In this document: positions 1 through 8,258 of the stretch, in pieces
Position numbering within the stretch: position 1 is the stretch's first letter
Layout of the letters: every line of letters starts with the position of its first letter
Assembly (NCBI GenBank): GCA_965222335.1
Contig: OZ244944.1
Coordinates: forward strand, 682,001 to 746,000
Length of the DNA: 64,000 nucleotides
Direction of reading: 5' to 3'
Origin: G965222335 sp965222335
Lineage (GTDB): Bacteria; Pseudomonadota; Gammaproteobacteria; Pseudomonadales; Halieaceae
The notes under the pieces: generated by a model
What the model was told of the DNA's origin: nothing
The model's database searches: none
What the model saw: the letters and a program-made list of their open reading frames with translations, nothing else
Program-made: the position numbers and the translations under genes

Positions 1-1
1 G

Positions 2-718
2 GAACCCCTGACCTACAAGGTACTGGAGCGCATGCCCCAGTCGCGGGCCAATTTTGTCCAGGGACTGCAGATTGTCGACGATCGGCTCTATGTCAGCAGC
101 GGCGGCTATGGCCGCTCCCAACTGTTGCGCTATCGCCTGCCCGAGGCCGAGCTGGAACTCGCCCGGGCACTCGACCCCCGCCTGTTCGCGGAGGGTCTCG
201 CGGTGGTCGGCGACGAGGTGTTCCAGCTGACCTGGCGCGCACGCATGGTCCTCGTCTACCACCGCGAGGCGCTCACGCCCAAACGCTGGTTCAGGATTCC
301 CGGCGAGGGCTGGGGGCTGACCTGGAACGGCAGCGAACTCATCTACAGCGACGGCAGCGACCACCTGCATTTCATGGATCCAGAGGACGGCCACATCCTG
401 CGCAGCGTTCAGGTGACCGCCGGCGGGCGCCCGGTCACCCGGCTCAATGAGCTGGAGTGGATTGACGGCAGCGTTTGGGCGAACGTCTGGCAAAGCGATA
501 CTATTGTGGTGGTTGATCCGGCCTCCGGTGCGGTCACGTCGCAACTTGACCTGACTGGCCTCCTGCCGGACAGTGAGCGCAGGCCCGATACCGATGTGCT
601 CAACGGCATCGCCCGGGACCCCGCCTCCGGTGCCATCTGGGTAACCGGCAAACGCTGGCCCTGGATCTACCGCATCGAGGCGTTGCCCACCGCGGCGAAC
701 GACGAGCAAGCACCCTGA
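2..718 (+). CDS. Glutaminyl-peptide cyclotransferase, 3' part (5' end outside window)
   Basis: The reading frame is open from base 2, so the gene starts upstream of the window; the ATG at 32 is only an internal methionine. The visible 238 residues match the bacterial/plant-type glutamine cyclotransferase family (a five-bladed beta-propeller), which converts N-terminal glutamine to pyroglutamate. Family-like stretches are the opening YKVLERMP...FVQGL segment, LTWRAR near the middle, LNELEWIDGSVWANVW, and the closing LNGIARDPASGAIWVTGK. The signal peptide expected for this exported family would lie in the missing part. The gene ends 34 bp before the M16 peptidase and may be co-transcribed with it. 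The family call is firm; the substrate is unknown. Confidence 0.85.
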   Translation, partial: EPLTYKVLERMPQSRANFVQGLQIVDDRLYVSSGGYGRSQLLRYRLPEAELELARALDPRLFAEGLAVVGDEVFQLTWRARMVLVYHREALTPKRWFRIPGEGWGLTWNGSELIYSDGSDHLHFMDPEDGHILRSVQVTAGGRPVTRLNELEWIDGSVWANVWQSDTIVVVDPASGAVTSQLDLTGLLPDSERRPDTDVLNGIARDPASGAIWVTGKRWPWIYRIEALPTAANDEQAP

Positions 719-752
719 ACGCGCGACCTTTCGCGCCCTGAAAGAGACTGCC

Positions 753-3695
753 ATGACCACCAGCACCGCACCAGCAACGGACCCGCAAGCCACCTTTGAG
801 CCAGTGCGGGAAGTCACCATCGATGCCCTGAACCTGCGGGTCGAAGAGTATCGCCACCGCCGCACCGGTGCCCTGCACTACCACCTGGCCGCGGACAGTC
901 GCGAAAACGTATTCCTGGTTGCCCTGCGCACGGTGCCCGAGGATTCCAGCGGCGTCGCCCATATTCTCGAGCATACGGTCCTCTGCGGCAGCGAGCGCTA
1001 CCCGGTGCGTGATCCCTTCTTCATGATGCTCCGGCGCTCCCTGAACACCTTTATGAACGCCCTCACCAGCAGCGACTGGACCGCCTACCCTTTTGCCAGC
1101 CAGAACCGCAAGGACTTCAACAACCTGCTCGACGTCTACCTGGACGCGGTCTTCTTTTCACGCCTGGACGAACTCGACTTCGCCCAGGAGGGCCATCGGG
1201 TCGAGTTCGAGGAGCCGGCGAACCCCGACAGCGAGCTGGTTTACAAAGGGGTGGTATTCAACGAGATGAAGGGTGCGATGAGCTCTGTCAGCAGTGTCCT
1301 GTGGCAGAACCTGTGCGAGAACCTGTTTCCCGACAATACCTACCACTACAACAGCGGCGGCGATCCGGCGCGTATTCCGGACCTCACTTACGACCAGCTG
1401 AAGGCTTTTTACCGCAGCCACTACCACCCCAGTAACGCGATCTTCATGACCTTTGGCGATATCCCTGCAGCGGAGCACCAGGCGGTGATAGAGGATCGCG
1501 CGCTCAATCGCTTTGAGCGCCTGGACGAGCGTATCGAGGTCAAACCCCAGCGCCGGCACGCCAAACCGATGCGCGTGCACAAGCCCTACGCCTACGACGA
1601 GAGCGGCGACACCGCGAACAAGACCCACATCGTGCTCGGCTGGATGCTGGACGAAAGCACCGACCTGATGCAGATGCTGGAGGCACAGCTACTGTCCAGC
1701 GTGCTGCTGGACAACAGCGCCTCGCCCCTGATGCAGGCCCTGGAGACTACCGAGCTGGGGCAATCCCCGTCGCCTCTGTGCGGACTGGAAGATTCGATGC
1801 GCCAGATGGTGTTTTGCTGCGGCGTCGAAGGGTCCGAGACTGTTCACGTGGAAGCGGTAGAGAAGCTGGTACTGGACGTGATTGAAGGCCTGGCCAGCGA
1901 GGGCATCGGCGAGGAGCGGCTGGAGGCCGTACTGCACCAGCTGGAGCTGCACCAGCGGGAAATCAGTGGCGATAGCTTCCCCTATGGCCTGCAGCTGATC
2001 CTCCAGTCCCTGGGCTGCGCCACGCACTACAGCGACCCGATTGCGGTGCTGGACCTCGACCCGGTCATCGCGCGCTTGCGCGACAACATTCGCGACCCGG
2101 ACTACATCAAAGGCCTGGCCCGTACACTACTGCTGGACAACCCCCACCGTGTCACCCTGGTCATGCACCCCGACCAGCAGCTGTCCGCGGAACGCGCGGC
2201 TGCCGAGACGGCGAAACTGGCCAGCATTCGCGCCGACATGGACGCCGAGGACGAAAAGCGCGTGATCGACCTGGCCCAGCGCCTGCAGGCGCGCCAGGAG
2301 CAGGCCGATGACGTGGGTAGCTTGCCCCGCGTCGAGCTGGCGGATGTGCCGGCGAGCCTGCCGGAGCTGTCCTCCACGGAGACTCGCCGGGAAGACCTTA
2401 AACTGACCCGCTACAGCCAGGGCACCAACGGCCTGGTGTACCAACAGCTGGTCGCGCCGCTGCCCGCCCTGGAACCGGAAGAGCTGCAGATCCTGCCCCT
2501 GTGCACCCATGTCCTCAGCGAACTCGGTGTGGCGGGCGAGGACTACCTGGCAACGCAACACCGCCAGTCGGCCACGGTGGGCTCGATCAATGCCTTCACC
2601 TCAATGCGCGGTGCCGTCGACGACGAACAGGCCGTGCAGGCCAATCTCGTGCTGTCCTCCAAGGCCCTGGCACGCCATATGGACGCACAGCTGGCATTGA
2701 TGCGGGACACCTTCACGTCGCCGGATTTCAATGAGCAGGATCGTATCCGCGAACTGGTCAGCCAGCAGCGCGCACGTCGGGACCAGTCGGTCACCGGCAA
2801 CGGCCACGGCCTCGCCATGGCCGCGGCCTGCGCCGGCATGAGTCCGCTGGCAAACCTCAATCACCAACTCTCCGGCCTCGCCGGGCTGAAGTCGCTGCGC
2901 GCGCTGGACAAGTCCCTGCAGGCACCTGAGGCCCGGGGGCAGCTGTCCAGTCGCCTGGCGGCACTGCACCAGCGACTGCAGACCACGCCGCGGGAATTGC
3001 TGACGATTGCCGATGAGCAACACGTGACGGAAGCGGGCGACAAGGCCCTGGATATATGGGCGTCACTGCCCTCCGCCAGCGGGGCGGAGAGTTTCAGCCT
3101 GCCCCGGCGTCGCGAGCACGTGCGCGAGATCTGGGTAACCAACACCCAGGTTAACTTCTGCGCCCGGGCCTATCCGAGCGTACCGGTGGAGCACGCGGAC
3201 GCCGCGGCCCTGGTGGTGCTGGGGGGCTTCCTGCGCAATGGTTTCCTGCACCGGGCGATACGCGAACAGGGCGGGGCCTACGGCGGCGGCGCCAGCCAGG
3301 ATAGCGGCATTGCCGCATTCCGCTTCTACTCCTACCGCGACCCCCGGATCGAAGGCACCCTCGACGACTTCGATGCCTCGGTGCGCTGGCTGCTGGACAC
3401 GCAACACGAGAATCGCCCCCTGGAGGAGGCGATTCTCGGTGTCATCGGCAGCATGGACAAGCCCAGCTCACCTGCCGGCGAGGCCAAGCAGCACTTCCAC
3501 AACCGCCTGTTCGGTCGCAGTCACGCCCAGCGTGAGGTCTTCCGCCAGCGGGTACTCGCGGTCTCGCTGGAGGACCTGCGGCGGGTGGCAGAGACCTACC
3601 TCCAGCCTGAGCTTGCCAGCACCGTGGTGATCACGAATGCCGGCAACGCCGATAGCGTGGAGGATACCCTGGGACTGGAGCGCCAGAGCCTGTAG
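753..3695 (+). CDS. Insulinase-family (M16C, PreP-like) zinc metalloprotease
   Basis: A 980-residue protein, the length typical of the presequence-protease (PreP) branch of M16. The inverted zinc motif HxxEH is at H70-E73-H74, with the distal glutamate ligand probably E171 in VVFNEMKG. Two M16 halves flank a central M16C-associated segment (roughly residues 470-720), and the second half carries the GGAYGGGA loop near residue 850. PreP enzymes degrade short unstructured peptides inside a closed chamber. No signal peptide is visible, so the protein is probably cytoplasmic. The ATG at 753 follows a weak GAAAGAG ribosome site. The next gene is convergent, 13 bp downstream. Confidence 0.93.
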   Translation: MTTSTAPATDPQATFEPVREVTIDALNLRVEEYRHRRTGALHYHLAADSRENVFLVALRTVPEDSSGVAHILEHTVLCGSERYPVRDPFFMMLRRSLNTFMNALTSSDWTAYPFASQNRKDFNNLLDVYLDAVFFSRLDELDFAQEGHRVEFEEPANPDSELVYKGVVFNEMKGAMSSVSSVLWQNLCENLFPDNTYHYNSGGDPARIPDLTYDQLKAFYRSHYHPSNAIFMTFGDIPAAEHQAVIEDRALNRFERLDERIEVKPQRRHAKPMRVHKPYAYDESGDTANKTHIVLGWMLDESTDLMQMLEAQLLSSVLLDNSASPLMQALETTELGQSPSPLCGLEDSMRQMVFCCGVEGSETVHVEAVEKLVLDVIEGLASEGIGEERLEAVLHQLELHQREISGDSFPYGLQLILQSLGCATHYSDPIAVLDLDPVIARLRDNIRDPDYIKGLARTLLLDNPHRVTLVMHPDQQLSAERAAAETAKLASIRADMDAEDEKRVIDLAQRLQARQEQADDVGSLPRVELADVPASLPELSSTETRREDLKLTRYSQGTNGLVYQQLVAPLPALEPEELQILPLCTHVLSELGVAGEDYLATQHRQSATVGSINAFTSMRGAVDDEQAVQANLVLSSKALARHMDAQLALMRDTFTSPDFNEQDRIRELVSQQRARRDQSVTGNGHGLAMAAACAGMSPLANLNHQLSGLAGLKSLRALDKSLQAPEARGQLSSRLAALHQRLQTTPRELLTIADEQHVTEAGDKALDIWASLPSASGAESFSLPRRREHVREIWVTNTQVNFCARAYPSVPVEHADAAALVVLGGFLRNGFLHRAIREQGGAYGGGASQDSGIAAFRFYSYRDPRIEGTLDDFDASVRWLLDTQHENRPLEEAILGVIGSMDKPSSPAGEAKQHFHNRLFGRSHAQREVFRQRVLAVSLEDLRRVAETYLQPELASTVVITNAGNADSVEDTLGLERQSL

Positions 3696-3708
3696 CGCCT
3701 GCGCCGCG

Positions 3709-4185
3709 CTACCGGTCAGGCGCCTTGTCTCCGCGGTGCCCGGCATGCCTGCCACGGGGCCCGAGCTGCTGGCGCTGGTCTCGCAGTGAATCGAGTTCCT
3801 GACGCTGCTCGGGACTCAGGATTGCGCGCAGTTCGGCCTGCTTCGCCGCCATCGCGTAAGCCATGCGTGCGGTCACCTCTCCCAGCTCGTCCGCCAGGCG
3901 CTGGGCCTGTCCCGCGTCGAACGCACCATCGGGCTCCCTGAGCTGCGCTTTCAGTTCCCGCAGTCGCTGGCGATCCGCCTCAAGGGTCTCCTCTCCCTGC
4001 GACATTACCGTTTTGATTTCTGCGCGCTGGGGATCACTGAGCTCGAGCTCGGAGGCCATGTGTTCCAGCATCCGCGGCGACGCCATGGGACCGTCACCGC
4101 CGGGACGCGCCTGGCTCGCGGTAGCACCGAGTAAGGAAAGGCTGATGCAGGCACCGGCCACTAGTTGTTTTATCGCTTGGTTCAT
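3709..4185 (-). CDS. CpxP/Spy-like periplasmic stress chaperone
   Basis: 158 residues from the ATG at 4185, which follows an AGGGAGAGAG ribosome site; the longer open frame would run into cpxR and is rejected. There is a signal peptide (about residues 1-26, ending near SQA), then a helical, charged protein of the LTxxQ type with two motif-like copies, LSDPQRAEI and LSPEQRQEL, as in Spy and CpxP. Such proteins bind unfolded periplasmic proteins and, for CpxP, restrain the CpxA sensor. The gene is divergent from the response regulator gene and has a CpxR box in its promoter, which fits a Cpx auxiliary protein. Whether it is closer to CpxP, Spy or a metal-binding relative cannot be told by eye. 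Confidence 0.8.
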   Translation of the reverse strand: MNQAIKQLVAGACISLSLLGATASQARPGGDGPMASPRMLEHMASELELSDPQRAEIKTVMSQGEETLEADRQRLRELKAQLREPDGAFDAGQAQRLADELGEVTARMAYAMAAKQAELRAILSPEQRQELDSLRDQRQQLGPRGRHAGHRGDKAPDR

Positions 4186-4273
4186 GACTCTCTCCCTGGT
4201 TTTGAAGGGCCTGCACAGTGCAGGCTGATGAGGAAGTCTAGAGAGCAGCCGGGTTAATCTCAGCCGGGACGGT

Positions 4274-4288
4274 GTAAAGAACGGTAAA
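4274..4288. promoter_or_regulatory. CpxR box (GTAAA-N5-GTAAA)
   Basis: Two direct GTAAA repeats at 4274-4278 and 4284-4288, separated by exactly five bases, match the established CpxR consensus. The site lies in the 187-bp divergent region between the CpxP/Spy-like gene (start 4185) and the response regulator gene (start 4373). It could activate both: the chaperone as target and cpxRA by autoregulation. This is the only perfect pair I saw in the intergenic regions read. Confidence 0.8.
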
Positions 4289-4372
4289 GAAAAGTGCATC
4301 GGCGTCAATGCAGGTGACAGCCGCAGGCTTATTACCCACAATCGGGTCAGTTTCAGCGATCCGGCCACGGCC

Positions 4373-5062
4373 ATGACCACGGACATACTGCTCGTCGACG
4401 ACGATGTCGAACTGTGCCAGCTCCTGGGCGAATTCCTCGAGACCGAGGGTTTCCGCCTGCATGCGGTGCATGACGGTAATGCCGCGCTGAGCGAGGCCCG
4501 CAGGCAGCACCACGATATTATTGTCCTGGATATCATGCTGCCGGGACGCCCGGGTCTGGAAGTACTGCGCGAGCTGCGGCGGGTTGTCGATACACCGGTC
4601 CTGATGCTGACTGCCCGGGGGGAAGACAGTGATCGCATCCTGGGGCTGGAACTGGGGGCTGACGACTACCTGGCAAAACCCTGCAATCCGCGGGAACTGG
4701 CCGCGCGCCTGCGGGCCGTGCTGCGCCGCAGCCAGGGCACGCTCCGTACCGGTACATTGCAGCGCGGCCTCCTGTCGCTTAACCCGGCACGGCGCGAGGC
4801 AAGCTACAACGCTGCGCCGCTGCCGCTGACCAGCACCGAGTTCAACTTGCTGGCAAGCCTGTTGGCCCGCGTCGGCCAGGCAGTTGACAAGGAAACGCTG
4901 TCTCGGGAGGTATTGGGTCGGCGACTTGCCGCGTACGATCGCAGCGTCGATGTTCACATCAGCAAAATCCGCAAAAAACTCGCCGCCGCCGGCGCTGCGG
5001 ACATTATCGTCAGCATTCGCGGGCACGGCTACCAGCTCCTCGACGAGGCAGGTGACGCGTGA
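4373..5062 (+). CDS. cpxR: OmpR-family response regulator, CpxR-like
   Basis: 229 residues. The N-terminal receiver domain has the acidic pocket D9/D10/D11, phospho-acceptor D53 in VLDIMLPG, T80 and K102 in the AKP switch. The C-terminal half (about 130-225) is an OmpR/PhoB winged helix ending in the typical RGHGYQL. It overlaps the kinase gene by 4 bp (GTGA) and lies next to a divergent CpxP-like gene with a CpxR box, so envelope stress control is the best reading. The symbol rests on family likeness plus this context; other OmpR-type regulators of similar sequence are possible. Confidence 0.85.
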   Translation: MTTDILLVDDDVELCQLLGEFLETEGFRLHAVHDGNAALSEARRQHHDIIVLDIMLPGRPGLEVLRELRRVVDTPVLMLTARGEDSDRILGLELGADDYLAKPCNPRELAARLRAVLRRSQGTLRTGTLQRGLLSLNPARREASYNAAPLPLTSTEFNLLASLLARVGQAVDKETLSREVLGRRLAAYDRSVDVHISKIRKKLAAAGAADIIVSIRGHGYQLLDEAGDA

Positions 5063-6417
5063 TCTGGCGACAGCGGCTCTCCATCAAGCTGTTTATCGGG
5101 TTCTGGGTGGTGAGCACCGCGGTACTCGCAAGCTGGATGCTCACCGCCAGTTACTTTGACAGCCGTCCCGGGGGTCTCGAACGCCACGACCGCGCCGGTC
5201 CGCCCCCGCGCTACCTGCTACGACTGATGTATCAGCTGCAAAATGTATCCAGGGAAGGACTGGCGCCCCTGATCGCCCAGCAGGCGCATGAGCACAGAGT
5301 GCAAATTTACCTGCTTGACCAGCGCAACCAGGACCTGCTGGGGCGGGCAGTTCCCGAGCGCATGCTGGCCGCCCTGCAGCGGCTCGAGAAGGGGCCCCGC
5401 CGCATGACGGCGCGGGCCGCCGGTGGGCGCCTGGTGCTACAGCCCATTTATCGCGAAGACCTTGGGTTGCTCCACGCCCTGCTCTACCTGCAGCCACCCC
5501 GATATCCGCTGCTGCACCTGCTCGGGGAACAGCTGTGGCTGCGGCTGCTCCTGGCGGTACTGGTCAGCGGCCTACTCTGCTACCTGTTGGCCCGGGTCAT
5601 GACCCGTCGGCTGCAGCGCGTGGAGCAAGCGGCACAGGCGCTGGCAGCCGGAGACCTGGACGCCAGGGTACCCGGCGCCTTTGAGGGCGGTGACGAAACC
5701 GGGAACCTTGCCCGCAGCTTCAATACCATGGCCGAGCAGTTGCAGCGTCGGATTAATACCCAGAAGGAGTTGCTGCATGATGTATCTCATGAATTGCGCT
5801 CCCCGCTGGCGCGACTGCAGGTGGCACTGGCGCTGGCACAGCGCGCCCCACAGGAGAGCGAGACGCAGCTGGCACGCATCGGCCGTGAGGCGGAGCGCCT
5901 GGAAGCACTGATCACGCAGCTGCTGGAGACACAGCGCCCCGCGCCCGAATTAAAGGAGCAGGTGAACCTGGCCGACCTGCTGCACACCCTGTGCGAAGAC
6001 GTGGGCCTGGAAGCCAGTGAACAGGATAAGGTCATCGACCTGACAGGCATTTCCAGACCAGCCCTGGTCAAGGCCGACCGCGAACTGCTGCGCCGGGCGC
6101 TGGACAATATCCTGCGCAACGCGGTACAGCATACCCCGCCCGGGACTAAGGTGAATGTCAGCCTGACACGGCAGGATGACAGCTTTCTCATCGTGATCGA
6201 GGATGCCGGCCCCGGGGTGCCCGAGGCATCGCTACCGCGGCTGTTCGAGCCATTCTACCGCGTGGATTCCGCGCGCGCGCGAGCTAGCGGGGGCTATGGC
6301 CTCGGCCTGGCCATCGCGCAAAGGGGAATTCTAGCCCACGGTGGCACCGTACGCGCCCAGAACGGTGATCCCGGGCTGCACATCATGGTTTCCCTGCCGG
6401 CGACCGGGACGGCCTGA
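5059..6417 (+). CDS. cpxA: Sensor histidine kinase, CpxA-like
   Basis: 452 residues starting at a GTG that overlaps the regulator's stop. TM1 is about residues 11-30, followed by a short periplasmic loop of about 125 residues, TM2 (about 160-180) and a HAMP segment (about 180-232). The dimerisation helix carries phospho-histidine H244 in HDVSHELRSPL. The ATPase domain has an N box (LDNILRNAVQ), a G1 box (DAGPGV) and GYGLGLAI. The order and size match CpxA. It should phosphorylate the adjacent regulator, with the CpxP-like protein as a likely periplasmic inhibitor. Confidence 0.87.
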   Translation: MIWRQRLSIKLFIGFWVVSTAVLASWMLTASYFDSRPGGLERHDRAGPPPRYLLRLMYQLQNVSREGLAPLIAQQAHEHRVQIYLLDQRNQDLLGRAVPERMLAALQRLEKGPRRMTARAAGGRLVLQPIYREDLGLLHALLYLQPPRYPLLHLLGEQLWLRLLLAVLVSGLLCYLLARVMTRRLQRVEQAAQALAAGDLDARVPGAFEGGDETGNLARSFNTMAEQLQRRINTQKELLHDVSHELRSPLARLQVALALAQRAPQESETQLARIGREAERLEALITQLLETQRPAPELKEQVNLADLLHTLCEDVGLEASEQDKVIDLTGISRPALVKADRELLRRALDNILRNAVQHTPPGTKVNVSLTRQDDSFLIVIEDAGPGVPEASLPRLFEPFYRVDSARARASGGYGLGLAIAQRGILAHGGTVRAQNGDPGLHIMVSLPATGTA

Positions 6418-6488
6418 ACGCCTGTTATCGGTGACTTGCCTGGTGCTAGAATTCCGCCTCTCAAATGCCACGTGGAAGCCAGCTGAAA

Positions 6489-7313
6489 ATGCTTGAAATC
6501 ACCCGGCTCTCTGCCGCCCTAGGCGCCGAAATCCGCGGCCTGGACCTGTCCCGGCGCCTGGAGCCCGACACTGTCCAGACCCTGCGCGAGCTGCTCAATG
6601 AGCACGAGGTTATCTTCTTTCGCGACCAGGACATCAGCCCCGCGAGCCAGCACGCGCTGGCCAGCGCCTTCGGTCCGCTGCAGTCCCACCCGGCGTACGC
6701 CACTGTGGAGGGCTTTCCCGAGATCACGATCCTTGAGAGCACCGCGGACAAGCCCACCAGGATCGAGGCCTGGCACAGCGATATGACCTTCCGGGCACAC
6801 CCGCCCATGGCCACCTTCCTGAAGTCAGTGATTGTTCCCGAGCGCGGTGGCGATACCCAGTGGGCGAGCATGACCGCGGCCTATGCGGCCCTGTCGCCGA
6901 CCATGCAGCGCTTTCTCGAGGGCCTGACCGCCGAACACGATTTCAGCTGGGGCTTCAAGGAGAGCCTGGCCGAGCCCGGCGGCCGCGAGCGCCTGGCGGA
7001 AGCGGTGGCCAACAACCCCACGGTGGTTCACCCGGTGATACGCACCCATCCGGAGACCGGGCGCAAAGTGCTGTTCGTCAACAGCCTGTTCACCACCCGG
7101 GTCTGCGAACTGTCACGCGCCGAGAGCCGCGCCCTGCTGGACTTCCTGTTCCAGCATGCGCGCACGGACGAATTTACCTGTCGCTTCCGCTGGACGCCCC
7201 ACAGCATTGCCATCTGGGATAATCGCAGTACCCAGCACAAACCGGTCAACGACTACTTCCCCCAGCATCGCCGAATGGAGCGTATCGTGGTCGATGGTGA
7301 CCGCCCCTACTAG
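6489..7313 (+). CDS. TauD/TfdA-family Fe(II)/2-oxoglutarate dioxygenase
   Basis: 274 residues. I prefer the ATG at 6489 (MLEITRL, GGAAG upstream) over the ATG at 6465, because family members begin with this strand and the extra eight residues look non-native. The iron ligands are visible as HxD (H96, D98) and H250, with an arginine pair near 261-262 for 2-oxoglutarate. The N-terminal LGAEIRGLDL and HEVIFFRDQ are standard family blocks. Such enzymes hydroxylate sulfonates, phenoxyacetates, alkyl sulfates or similar small acids; the substrate cannot be inferred. It overlaps the convergent SDR by 4 bp. Confidence 0.9.
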   Translation: MLEITRLSAALGAEIRGLDLSRRLEPDTVQTLRELLNEHEVIFFRDQDISPASQHALASAFGPLQSHPAYATVEGFPEITILESTADKPTRIEAWHSDMTFRAHPPMATFLKSVIVPERGGDTQWASMTAAYAALSPTMQRFLEGLTAEHDFSWGFKESLAEPGGRERLAEAVANNPTVVHPVIRTHPETGRKVLFVNSLFTTRVCELSRAESRALLDFLFQHARTDEFTCRFRWTPHSIAIWDNRSTQHKPVNDYFPQHRRMERIVVDGDRPY

Positions 7314-8062
7314 CCCAGGTAGGCCTGGCCGCCGTCGAGGGCGATGCTCTGGCCGTTGACGTAAGCCGAGTGATCACTGCACAGCATGGCCACGAAACGG
7401 CCAATATCTTCCTGGCAGTCGCCGATGCGACGCTGCGGTATTGTACTCACAAAGGCCTCGGCCTCCTCCGGCCTCGCCTCGGTCCAGGCTTTCAGGCCCG
7501 GTGACAGGGCGTGGGGCAGGATCACGTTACAGCGCACGCCCTCGGGGCCCCACTCGCAGGCGGCCGCACGCGTGAGTGAGCGAATCGCCTCCTTGGTCGC
7601 GGCGTAGGCGCCGTAGCCGCTCATGTCCCAGCGCTTGGCAGCGCTGCTGGCGAGGTTGATAATCACGCCGCCGCCCCGCAGGTGCGGATAGCAGAGCTTC
7701 ATCAGGCGAAAGGTCGCCAGCGGCCCCGACTCCCAGCCCCGGGTGAAGGCATCATCCGTCACCTGCTCCAGGGATCCCAGCGGCACCTCCTGGGCATTGT
7801 TGACCAGGATATTCAGGCCGCCGAAGGTGGCCACGGCCTGTTCCACCGTATGTGCCAGCGCCGCCGGGTCCTTGACGTCACAGGCCAGGGGCAGGGCCTC
7901 GCCGCCCGCATCGCGCACCTGCTGGCAGGTGGCTTCCAGCTTTTCCAGGGTGCGACCGGTGACCACGACTTTGGCCCCCTCGGCAGCCAGCGCCAGGGCG
8001 ATGCCCTGGCCTACCCCCTGTCCCGCCCCGGTTACCAGGGCTACTTTGTTTGCCAACAGCAT
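7310..8062 (-). CDS. Short-chain dehydrogenase/reductase (SDR), classical type
   Basis: 250 residues from the ATG at 8062, which has GGAG 8 bp upstream; the ATG at 8095 lacks a ribosome site. The Rossmann fold carries TGAGQGVG, NNAQ (a variant of NNAG) and a catalytic YAATK, and ends in the FabG-like ALDGGQAYLG. A threonine-glycine-arginine after strand 2 (VVTGRT) favours NADP. It probably oxidises or reduces a secondary alcohol or ketone. It faces the dioxygenase gene tail to tail, with 4 bp of overlap. Confidence 0.88.
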   Translation of the reverse strand: MLLANKVALVTGAGQGVGQGIALALAAEGAKVVVTGRTLEKLEATCQQVRDAGGEALPLACDVKDPAALAHTVEQAVATFGGLNILVNNAQEVPLGSLEQVTDDAFTRGWESGPLATFRLMKLCYPHLRGGGVIINLASSAAKRWDMSGYGAYAATKEAIRSLTRAAACEWGPEGVRCNVILPHALSPGLKAWTEARPEEAEAFVSTIPQRRIGDCQEDIGRFVAMLCSDHSAYVNGQSIALDGGQAYLG

Positions 8063-8258
8063 GACTTGCGCTCCTCTCATTGAATCTGGACACACAGACT
8101 AAGCCACTCGCGCGCACCCCTGAAGCACCAGGGGGCGCAGGCGCAACAATTCAGGGCGGCAGTTCAGCTGGGGCTACCACCCCGGGCGGCGCCGTGCCTG
8201 CCCACCGTGCTAGGGTAATTTCCCGTTATCAGGCAGGTCGTTCAGGCAGGGCAACAAG

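Noticed and set aside
4186..4638. N-terminal extension of the CpxP/Spy-like frame
   Set aside because: It would run antisense through the CpxR box and into cpxR and would hide the signal peptide; the ATG at 4185 has a good ribosome site.
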